From assembly GCA_026645635.1 (NCBI GenBank), contig JAPKMV010000323.1, positions 1-5,051 of the forward strand: a stretch of DNA of 5,051 nt, given 5' to 3'. Both the position numbers and the translations under genes were made by a program. Source of the stretch: Caldilineaceae bacterium. Lineage in GTDB: Bacteria > Chloroflexota > Anaerolineae > Caldilineales > Caldilineaceae. Position 1 is the first letter of the stretch, and each line of letters starts with the position of its first letter. Shown here piece after piece: positions 1 through 4,728 of the stretch. The notes under the pieces were generated by a model, which ran no database searches, was not told the DNA's origin, and worked only from the letters and a program-made list of their open reading frames with translations.

Positions 1-1
1 C

Positions 2-421
2 ATTGCCACCGCGCCGCCCGTCGACCATCGCATCGATGCGAGCGCGGCTGGCCGGGTCACGCTGGTCGGGTACAAGGCCGTGAACAACGGTGATCTGCTG
101 CTCTTCTGGCAGCGTCCGCCTGGCGCGCCGGCAAACGACGACCTGCGCCTGGCGCTGGCAACATCGCAGGCTGGCGCGCGGATCGCCCAACCGCCCGACC
201 GCCGGCTGGGCGGCTACACCTATCCGACGAGCCGCTGGCAGCCGGGAGAGATCGTCGCCAGCGTCATTCCGGCCGCAGACTGGCTCGGCGCTGAACCACA
301 GCCCGGCGTCTACAGCGTCGATCTGCGCGTCTATGCGGCGGATGCGCCGGACGCGCCGCTGAGTTGGGAGGGCGGCGCCGCGCAGCAGCACATCGACGGG
401 ATCGAAGTGGTGATTGACTGA
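2..421 (+). CDS. C-terminal fragment of a probable membrane glycosyltransferase (beta-sandwich tail domain)
   Basis: The frame is open from the left edge, so the N-terminus and any catalytic or membrane part lie outside the window; 139 codons remain before the TGA at 419-421. The visible part has no membrane segment and reads as a beta-rich domain. It runs from VTLVGYKAVNNGDLLLFWQR through AQPPDRRLGGYTYPTSRWQPGE to a final QPGVYSVDLRVYAAD. This series (LVGY..., LLLFWQ, AQ-D/P..., YPTSRWQPGE, PGVYSVDLRVY) resembles the accessory domain that follows the multi-pass region of ArnT/PMT-like (GT39-type) proteins in Chloroflexota, from memory of the family. Its role there is not established. The nearby lipoprotein and family 2 glycosyltransferase fit an envelope-glycan setting. 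The domain is fairly sure to be beta-sandwich-like; the parent-protein assignment is inference. Confidence 0.6.
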   Translation: MATAPPVDHRIDASAAGRVTLVGYKAVNNGDLLLFWQRPPGAPANDDLRLALATSQAGARIAQPPDRRLGGYTYPTSRWQPGEIVASVIPAADWLGAEPQPGVYSVDLRVYAADAPDAPLSWEGGAAQQHIDGIEVVID

Positions 422-512
422 GCGGTTGGGCAGGGTTGTCCAGGGCAGGCGCAAGGCCATGTCCCTACTTTATATTTGACGGCAGGTGCAAGGGGTGCCA
501 AGATTGAGTGTG

Positions 513-1829
513 ATGATATCTATCAGGAAACGCTTCCATCCAACGATTGTGATCTTTCTGGCGGCGCTGCTGCTGGCGGGCTGCGGCGAGCTTGACCTTG
601 CGGTCGGCCCGCTGCTCCACACTGTGAGTTTCTCCGGCGATCAGATCACCCCCAATGCCGACGGCGACAACGATGTGGTGGAAATCCGCTACAGCCTGCG
701 ACGTCCTGCGGATGTGAGCATCTATTTCGATGATGCTGCGGGCAACCGCTACTTCTTCCGCGAGGCGCGCGGGCGTGCGCCGGGCGACTACAGCGTGCTC
801 TGGGGCGGGGTGGTCGACCAACCGCAGGTGATGGAAACCGACTATGGCCCTGTGGAGGTGCTCAGCCGGGTGCTGCCGGACGGCGTCTACACCTGGACCG
901 TGGAGGTGGTCGATGACGGCGGCGCCACGGAAAGCGCGACCGGCCAGATCACGCTGGCCGACGGCGACACCGAACTGCCTGAACTGAGCAACTTTGCCGT
1001 GACGCCGCAGGTCTTTCGCCCCAATCAGGATGGTCTGGCGGATGACCGCGTGAGCATCGGCTACTATCTCACCAAGGATGTCGAGAGCATCAACCTCTTT
1101 CTCCAACACCCGGAGCGCGCGGAATTGCGTTTCTTCATTGCCGAGGAACCGGGGCTGGTGGAACCGACCGAACGGGGCTATCACGATTACAGCTATGACG
1201 GTGGCGTCGATCTCAACGCCGAACCGCCGCCCAACGACACCTATCTGCTGGTCGGCGAGGCGCGCGATGCCGCCGGCAACGCTGTGCGCGTCACCCGGGA
1301 ATTGACCATCGAAGAAGGTGGGAAGCCCCGCGCCGATGTGGTGGGCGGCGAGATCGACTGGGCCGACGAATCGAACCGCGTCGTGCTGCGCGCGCTGGGT
1401 GACAAGCTCTGTTTTAGCGCGATCGTTGCCAATGAGAGCCAGGTGCCGATCCGCACCAGCGGGCCGTGGCCGGGCCAGGAATATCGTTTTGGCGAGAACT
1501 ACAACACCCTGGCGGCGGCGCAAGACGATCCGAGCTTCCTTCAGCAGGACGGCGCGTGGCGCTTTGGCATCAACTTCGACACCACCGGTGTGGACTTTCC
1601 GTTCCGTTGGGCCGTGGGTCGTCCCGAAGACCTGGAGCGCCGCGTGATCGATGGGCGCGAGCAGTGGTATCTGATGCCGGGGCAGCGCGGCGAGGTCAGC
1701 GGCTGCATAGTGCTCGACGCGCGACCGCCGATCGGCACGCGCTTTTGGTGGGGCGGGCTGATTCACCAGGGCGTGGAGGTGGTCAACAACAACATCGACC
1801 AGATCAACGTGCAGTTGGGGCTGCCATAA
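513..1829 (+). CDS. Secreted lipoprotein with two FlgD-like Ig repeats and an unrecognised C-terminal domain
   Basis: The ATG at 513 gives 438 residues with a classic lipoprotein signal: a basic start (IRKR), a hydrophobic core and the lipobox LLLAGC with the lipidated Cys at 24. Longer in-frame starts exist (GTG 486, TTG 504); TTG 504 is best placed behind AGGGG at 491-495, so the start is uncertain by a few codons. The protein should be anchored outside the cytoplasmic membrane. After the Cys come two related units, near residues 44-155 and 165-268. Each opens with a Pro-Asn-x-Asp-Gly signature (ITPNADGDND, FRPNQDGLADD) followed by alternating strands (EIRYSL, SIGYYL) and ends in a DGVYTW or NDTYLLVGEARD strand. 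This is the pattern of FlgD-type Ig-like repeats. Residues about 270-438 form another domain with two Cys (DKLCFSA, VSGCIVL) that could form a disulfide, and a Trp-rich WWGGLIHQGVEVV segment near the end. I do not recognise a function; an envelope binding or structural role is inferred. No clear promoter is visible upstream. Confidence 0.8.
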   Translation: MISIRKRFHPTIVIFLAALLLAGCGELDLAVGPLLHTVSFSGDQITPNADGDNDVVEIRYSLRRPADVSIYFDDAAGNRYFFREARGRAPGDYSVLWGGVVDQPQVMETDYGPVEVLSRVLPDGVYTWTVEVVDDGGATESATGQITLADGDTELPELSNFAVTPQVFRPNQDGLADDRVSIGYYLTKDVESINLFLQHPERAELRFFIAEEPGLVEPTERGYHDYSYDGGVDLNAEPPPNDTYLLVGEARDAAGNAVRVTRELTIEEGGKPRADVVGGEIDWADESNRVVLRALGDKLCFSAIVANESQVPIRTSGPWPGQEYRFGENYNTLAAAQDDPSFLQQDGAWRFGINFDTTGVDFPFRWAVGRPEDLERRVIDGREQWYLMPGQRGEVSGCIVLDARPPIGTRFWWGGLIHQGVEVVNNNIDQINVQLGLP

Positions 1830-1835
1830 ATTGGT

Positions 1836-1840
1836 GAGGG
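1836..1840 (+). promoter_or_regulatory. Ribosome binding site for a TTG start
   Basis: GAGGG lies four bases before the TTG at 1845 and within the 15-base gap after the lipoprotein stop. It supports TTG as the start of the glycosyltransferase, since the conserved first strand VRVAIIIVSYN begins immediately afterwards and no ATG is available. The close spacing suggests the gene was co-transcribed with the lipoprotein gene. Confidence 0.45.
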
Positions 1841-2104
1841 AAAATTGGTTCGTGTAGCCATAATTATCGTCTCCTATAATGTGAAGTCCTTGCTGCGCCA
1901 ATGCCTGCACAGCATCGCCGCGCAGGGCGGGGGGACAGGCTACACCGTAGCAACGCTGGTGGTGGACAATGGCAGCAGCGACGGCAGCGCGGCCATGGTC
2001 GCGGCCGAGTTTCCCGAGGTTACGCTGCTCACGCCGGAGGGCAACCTGGGTTTCACGGGTGGCAACAATTTGGCGCTGCGCACGCTCGGCTTCCCCGTAA
2101 CCTC

Positions 2105-2136
2105 CGCCGCTGAACAGGCATCATGCCTGCGCGGCG
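2105..2136. repeat. GC-rich two-part inverted repeat (hairpin)
   Basis: CGCCGC at 2105-2110 pairs with GCGGCG at 2131-2136. Inside it, CAGGCAT (2115-2121) and ATGCCTG (2123-2129) form a perfect 7-base palindrome around a single C. The internal loop is TGAA on one side and a single C on the other. It lies within ten bases of the point where glycosyltransferase homology ends. There is no T-run on either side, so it is not a standard intrinsic terminator. It could be a cassette end, a REP-like element, or a stalled-transcription structure. Confidence 0.6.
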
Positions 2137-2164
2137 CCGAAAACGAAGATAATCTGGTGCGACC

Positions 2165-2192
2165 TGGCGTCTTTGCGCCTTTGCGTGAGCCA
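2165..2192 (+). repeat. 28-base repeat, copy 1 (CTTTGCG type)
   Basis: The repeat consists of two CTTTGCG heptamers one base apart, preceded by TGGCGT and followed by TGAGCCA. It matches the copy at 2660-2687 in the same orientation at 26 of 28 positions. The two differences are a reciprocal T/C exchange in front of the two heptamers. It lies 46 bases before the start codon of the GxxExxY gene. Confidence 0.85.
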
Positions 2193-2227
2193 TTTTCACA
2201 TCAGGACAGATTCTGCAGCGTAACCCC

Positions 2228-2231
2228 GAGG
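2228..2231 (+). promoter_or_regulatory. Ribosome binding site of the GxxExxY gene
   Basis: GAGG is seven bases upstream of ATG 2239. It decides for that ATG over the in-frame GTG at 2236, which would be only four bases from the site. Confidence 0.5.
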
Positions 2232-2238
2232 TGCCGTG

Positions 2239-2622
2239 ATGAACGAGAATCAAGTTGCTCGAATTGTTGTCGATGCTGCATTCAAGGTGCATACCCGACT
2301 GGGGCCGGGATTGCTCGAATCAGTTTACGAGGAAGTGCTGGCATACGAACTCGCGCTGCGGCGCCTGAGAATCGAACGGCAGAAGCCACTGCCAGTTGTA
2401 TACGACGATGTGCGTCTGGAACTCGGTTATCGAATCGACATGTTGGTGGAAGATCAAGTAATCTTGGAACTGAAATCAGTTGAGGCAATTGCAGCAGTGC
2501 ACACGAAACAGTTGTTGACCTATCTACGATTGGCGGACAAGCGGCTCGGTTTACTGATCAATTTCGGAGATGCGCTGATCAAACGTGGTATCAAACGAAT
2601 CGTCAATGGCCTGCCTGATTGA
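2239..2622 (+). CDS. GxxExxY protein (PD-(D/E)xK nuclease-like fold)
   Basis: 127 residues, the usual full length for this family. The N-terminal helix NENQVARIVVDAAFKVHTRL leads into the name-giving motif GLLESVY at residues 24-30, followed by EEVLAYEL. The second half has the arrangement of a PD-(D/E)xK core: Asp67 in YRIDMLV, then ILELK with Glu77 and Lys79, then a helix with a Gln in KQLLTYLRL, ending LGLLINFGDALIKRGIKRIV. All expected core residues are present, so the protein appears intact. Biochemical function of the family is not established; the fold suggests nucleic-acid binding or cleavage. The gene has markedly lower GC and more AT-ending codons than its neighbours, and it is bracketed by two copies of a repeat, both signs of recent transfer. 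Its neighbours are unrelated in function. The identification is strong; the role is unknown. Confidence 0.9.
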   Translation: MNENQVARIVVDAAFKVHTRLGPGLLESVYEEVLAYELALRRLRIERQKPLPVVYDDVRLELGYRIDMLVEDQVILELKSVEAIAAVHTKQLLTYLRLADKRLGLLINFGDALIKRGIKRIVNGLPD

Positions 2623-2659
2623 CCGCTGTAGTCATAACATCCGATCTTTTTGCCTTTCT

Positions 2660-2687
2660 TGGCGCCTTTGCGTCTTTGCGTGAGCCA
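2660..2687 (+). repeat. 28-base repeat, copy 2 (CTTTGCG type)
   Basis: Second direct copy of the repeat at 2165-2192, differing by the swapped T/C before the two heptamers. It ends two bases before the ATG of the aldehyde dehydrogenase, so it occupies the place where a ribosome binding site would be expected. The only weak candidate there is GTGAG within the repeat itself (2680-2684). Confidence 0.85.
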
Positions 2688-2689
2688 AT

Positions 2690-4216
2690 ATGGACAACGA
2701 TCTCCTTTCCATCCAACAAGCTCGTGACCTGGCCGTCGCTGCGCGCGCGGCGCAGCGCCAGTTTTTCCACGCATCCCAGGCGGAGGTGGACCGCATCTGC
2801 GCGGCGATGGCCGAGGCAGCGCACGCCGCCGCGGAACGGCTGGGGCGCATGGCCTGCGAGGAGACCGGCTACGGCGTGCCGGAACACAAGACGCTCAAGA
2901 ACACCCTGGCTTCCCGCGTGCTGTGGGACGCGATCAAGGAGATCCCCACCGTGGGCGTGGTGCGCCACGACCCGCGGCGCAAGCTCTACGACATCGCCTG
3001 GCCCATGGGCGTGGTCGCCGCGCTGACGCCGAGCACCAACCCCACCTCCACGGTCATGTTCAAGATCCTGATCGCGGTCAAGGCGCGCAACGCCATCGTC
3101 GTGGCGCCCCACCCGTCGGCAGCGAAGTGCTGCGTGGAAACGGCGCGGCTCATGGCCGAGGCGGGCGAACGCGCCGGGATGCCGCCAGGGCTGGTCGCCT
3201 GCATGAGCCAGATCATGCTGCCCGGCACGCAGGAACTGATGCGCCACAAGTACGTTGCGCTGATCCTGGCCACCGGCGGCAGCGACATGGTCAAGGCCGC
3301 GCACTCGGTGGGCAAGCCGGCCTACGGCGTGGGGCCGGGCAACGTGCCGGTCTACGTGGACCGCTCCGCAGACCTGGCGCGCGCGGCGAAATATATCGTC
3401 GCCTCCAAAGCCTTCGACCACTCGGTCATCTGCGCCACGGAGCAGGCGGTGGTGGCCGACAAGCCCATCGCCGCACAACTGGCGGAACTGATGCAGGCCG
3501 AGGGCGCGCATTTCGTGAACGAGGCCGAGGCGCAGGCGCTGGGCAAGCTGCTCTTCACGCCGGGGCCGCTGATCAACCCGAAGACGGTGGGCAAAAGCCC
3601 GCAGCAACTGGCGCAGATGGCAGGCATCCGCGTGCCAGCCACGGCGCGCGTCCTGGTGGCGCGGCTGAAAGAGGTCGGCCGCAGCGAGCCGCTCTCCGCC
3701 GAGAAACTGACCACGGTGCTCGGCTGGTACGAGGCCGACGGCTGGGAAGCGGGCTGCGAGCGTTGCCTGGAGCTGATCGACTACGGCGGCCGCGGCCACT
3801 CGCTGGTGATCCACGCGCAGGACGACAACGTGATCATGCGCTTCGGCCTTGAGAAGCCAGTCTTCCGCATCCTGGTCAACACGCTGGGCACGTTGGGCGC
3901 CACCGGCATGACCACCGGCGTCATGCCGTCGTTCACATTGGGTTCAGGCGGCATCGGCGGCGCCATCACCGGCGACAATATCGGCGTGCACCACCTGTAC
4001 AACGTCAAGCGCCTGGCCTACGAGACCACGCCGCCACCGGCCGCCGCGCTCGTCCCCGGTTCGACCGACGACCCGGCGCAACTGCGCAGTGGCGGCGCAC
4101 TTCCGGCCAACAGCTACGGCGCCAGCACCGTCATCGCCCATCCCGTCAACGACGCCGACCAGATCGCCACCATCGTGCGCCGGGTGCTGGCGGAATTGAA
4201 AGCGGCTGGCAATTGA
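2690..4216 (+). CDS. CoA-acylating aldehyde dehydrogenase of a bacterial microcompartment (PduP/EutE-like)
   Basis: 508 residues. It oxidises an aldehyde to acyl-CoA with NAD+ and CoA, inside a microcompartment lumen. The family is clear from TPSTNPTSTVMFK (from residue 113; cofactor domain), ILATGGSDMVKAAHSVGKPA (from ~192), GVGPGNVPVYVD (213-224) and SKAFDHSVICATEQ with the catalytic Cys at 248. These match the dehydrogenase half of AdhE and the PduP/EutE enzymes; sulfoacetaldehyde dehydrogenases are close relatives, so the aldehyde is not determined. The catalytic core ends near residue 445. A Pro/Ala-rich linker follows (446-486), then a short C-terminal amphipathic helix (487-506) that looks like an encapsulation peptide; PduP carries its peptide at the N-terminus instead. 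The N-terminus MDNDLLSIQQARDLA is a natural family start, so the ATG is accepted although no good ribosome binding site precedes it. The BMC shell gene follows at 111 bases, supporting the organelle role. Confidence 0.92.
   Translation: MDNDLLSIQQARDLAVAARAAQRQFFHASQAEVDRICAAMAEAAHAAAERLGRMACEETGYGVPEHKTLKNTLASRVLWDAIKEIPTVGVVRHDPRRKLYDIAWPMGVVAALTPSTNPTSTVMFKILIAVKARNAIVVAPHPSAAKCCVETARLMAEAGERAGMPPGLVACMSQIMLPGTQELMRHKYVALILATGGSDMVKAAHSVGKPAYGVGPGNVPVYVDRSADLARAAKYIVASKAFDHSVICATEQAVVADKPIAAQLAELMQAEGAHFVNEAEAQALGKLLFTPGPLINPKTVGKSPQQLAQMAGIRVPATARVLVARLKEVGRSEPLSAEKLTTVLGWYEADGWEAGCERCLELIDYGGRGHSLVIHAQDDNVIMRFGLEKPVFRILVNTLGTLGATGMTTGVMPSFTLGSGGIGGAITGDNIGVHHLYNVKRLAYETTPPPAAALVPGSTDDPAQLRSGGALPANSYGASTVIAHPVNDADQIATIVRRVLAELKAAGN
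4148..4207 (+). other. Encapsulation peptide coding segment of the aldehyde dehydrogenase
   Basis: Residues 487-506 read NDADQIATIVRRVLAELKAA. Hydrophobic residues Ile492, Ile495, Val496, Val499, Leu500 and Leu503 fall on one face of a helix, with charged residues (Asp, Arg, Arg, Glu, Lys) on the other. It is separated from the catalytic core by about 40 residues of Pro/Gly/Ala/Ser-rich linker. This is the known layout of microcompartment cargo-targeting peptides, which bind the shell or promote cargo coalescence. Assignment is by pattern only. Confidence 0.7.
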
Positions 4217-4234
4217 CAAACCAGTTTGTGTCAC

Positions 4235-4301
4235 AATCTCCCAATCTCTCAATCTCCTAATCTCTAGCCATGAGATTACGAGATTAGGAGATTAAGAGAT
4301 T
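4235..4301. repeat. Mirrored period-8 array: four AATCTC units facing four GAGATT units
   Basis: AATCTC begins at 4235, 4243, 4251 and 4259; after a seven-base centre GAGATT begins at 4272, 4280, 4288 and 4296. Each half has an exact 8-base period, with two variable bases between units. In the best register 4243-4264 pairs with 4280-4301 at 21 of 22 positions, including a perfect 14-pair core (4251-4264 with 4280-4293). Other registers, shifted by eight, also pair. No T-run follows, so it is not a typical intrinsic terminator. It fills most of the gap between the dehydrogenase and shell genes and could act as an mRNA-stabilising or processing hairpin that separates their expression levels, or be a spreading intergenic repeat. 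Confidence 0.85.
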
Positions 4302-4315
4302 CATCATTTACCAAA

Positions 4316-4321
4316 GGAAGG
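4316..4321 (+). promoter_or_regulatory. Strong ribosome binding site of the shell gene
   Basis: GGAAGG within AAAGGAAGGAA lies six bases before the ATG at 4328. This is the strongest Shine-Dalgarno site in the window and suits a shell protein needed in many copies. It contrasts with the dehydrogenase gene, which has no clear site. Confidence 0.75.
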
Positions 4322-4327
4322 AACATT

Positions 4328-4642
4328 ATGCCCGTAGACATTGCCATGATTGCCCTGGGGATGGTGGAGACCAAGGGGTTGGTGGGCGCCATTGAGGCCG
4401 CCGACGCTATGGTCAAGGCGGCCAACGTCACGCTGATCGGCAGCGAGTACATTGGCGGCGGCTTCGTCACCGTGATGGTGCGCGGGGATGTGGGCGCGGT
4501 CAAGGCGGCCACTGACGCCGGCGCGGCTGCGGCCAAGCGCGTCGGCGAGTTGGTCTCGGTCCACGTCATCCCGCGCCCGCATCAGGACGTGGAGATGATC
4601 CTGCCGAAGAGCACGAAGGGCGGCTTCGGGGGAAAAGCGTAA
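4328..4642 (+). CDS. Hexameric BMC-H shell protein (PduA/EutM type)
   Basis: 104 residues forming one BMC domain. [20 protein letters not shown] (9-28) is the hallmark start. The edge region follows with Lys30 and Asn33 (MVKAANV), then the pore loop YIGGG at 41-45, the segment [20 protein letters not shown] and the closing [18 protein letters not shown] with Arg83. Lys30, Asn33 and Arg83 match the PduA residues that make contacts between neighbouring hexamers. Such proteins tile the flat facets of the microcompartment, and the central pore passes small substrates. The pore loop differs from the PduA KIGSG: the Lys is replaced by Tyr41 and the Ser by Gly44. The in-frame stop comes shortly after a GGGGGAAAA run, and an alternative -1 frame continues for 30 codons, so the true C-terminus may be longer (about 133 residues). 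The shell assignment is very secure; the substrate is unknown. Confidence 0.95.
   Translation: MPVDIAMIALGMVETKGLVGAIEAADAMVKAANVTLIGSEYIGGGFVTVMVRGDVGAVKAATDAGAAAAKRVGELVSVHVIPRPHQDVEMILPKSTKGGFGGKA
4630..4636 (+). other. Candidate -1 ribosomal slippery heptamer G GGA AAA
   Basis: In the shell-gene frame the codons are GGG GGA AAA GCG TAA, so the heptamer at 4630-4636 fits the X XXY YYZ form for tandem -1 slippage exactly. It lies one codon before the last sense codon. A possible downstream stem, GGGTG (4646-4650) with CACCC (4685-4689), starts nine bases after it and could enclose a smaller GCGC/GCGC hairpin. The same run is also where a one-base sequencing or assembly error would be most likely. 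Confidence 0.35.
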
Positions 4643-4728
4643 CCGGGGTGTCTGAACCGGGCGGCAGCGCAGCAGCGCCACCGTCACCCGCAGGGCAGGC
4701 GCCCCGGCGCAAAAAGAAGGCGGAATGA
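4636..4728 (+). CDS. Candidate 30-codon tail extension of the shell protein in the -1 frame
   Basis: Read one base back after AAA (4634-4636), translation would continue as [10 protein letters not shown] and then a Pro/Ala-rich stretch ending RRKKKAE, to a TGA at 4726-4728. That stop overlaps the next gene's ATG as ATGA, the usual form of coupled operon genes, which argues that the frame is translated. An independent 26-codon ORF starting at GTG 4648 would give the same ending, but it has no well-placed ribosome binding site. A disordered tail with a basic end would fit an extended BMC-H. It may be reached by programmed slippage, belong to a gene split by a one-base error, or be chance. Confidence 0.35.
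   Translation, partial: SVTGVSEPGGSAAAPPSPAGQAPRRKKKAE

Larger units (their letters stand above)
1845..2483 (+). pseudogene. Truncated family 2 glycosyltransferase (N-terminal ~84 residues only)
   Basis: The first 84 residues are a clear GT-A fold N-terminus: VAIIIVSYNVKSLLRQCLHS (first strand and helix), LVVDNGSSDGS (residues 38-48, nucleotide-sugar binding loop) and NLGFTGGNNLALRTLGFP (residues 67-84). These are hallmarks of family 2 enzymes of the rhamnosyltransferase type. Similarity ends at about base 2096. The expected next segment, with the metal-binding Asp motif (usually within LLNPD) and the catalytic second half, is missing. The frame stays open to 2483 but runs through the hairpin, the repeat and the GxxExxY gene in another frame, giving a Cys- and Arg-rich sequence with no family character. 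The product, if made, cannot be an active transferase. Family members are normally about 280-350 residues. Loss is best explained by insertion or rearrangement at ~2096; the missing 3' part is not within this window. Confidence 0.75.
2097..2689 (+). mobile_element. Putative GxxExxY cassette at the glycosyltransferase/microcompartment junction
   Basis: The stretch starts where glycosyltransferase similarity stops and ends at the ATG of the aldehyde dehydrogenase. It carries a GC-rich hairpin (2105-2136), a 28-base repeat (2165-2192), a complete GxxExxY gene and a second copy of the repeat (2660-2687). Base composition is visibly lower in GC than both flanks, most strongly inside the gene. No transposase, integrase or target-site duplication is seen, so the way it moves is unknown and the exact borders are estimates. 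From general knowledge, GxxExxY genes in many genomes lie beside similar CTTTGCG-type repeats; calling the whole unit a mobile cassette is inference. Confidence 0.45.

Noticed and set aside
436..476. TTGTCC and TATATT as a promoter for the lipoprotein gene
   Set aside because: Spacing of 29 bases is far too long and the -35 match is weak.
465..1910. Long minus-strand open frame (481 codons) opposite the lipoprotein gene
   Set aside because: High-GC shadow: its product is His/Arg/Ala-rich without domain character, while the opposite strand has a lipobox and recognisable repeats.
2165..2687. CRISPR array
   Set aside because: Only two repeat copies with a gene between them; no regular spacers.
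2603..3814. Minus-strand open frame (403 codons) opposite the dehydrogenase
   Set aside because: Antisense to a highly conserved enzyme. Its product is Arg/His/Gly-rich, and its start runs through the 28-base repeat.
2923..3852. Plus-strand 309-codon frame inside the dehydrogenase
   Set aside because: Out-of-frame Arg/Gly/Ala-rich reading of the same GC-rich gene; no start signal or family similarity.
4213..4218. TTGACA as a -35 promoter box for the shell gene
   Set aside because: No acceptable -10 box at 16-18 bases; the region there is the AATCTC array.
4235..4310. Intrinsic terminator after the dehydrogenase
   Set aside because: Stem is AT-rich and repetitive and has no following T-run.
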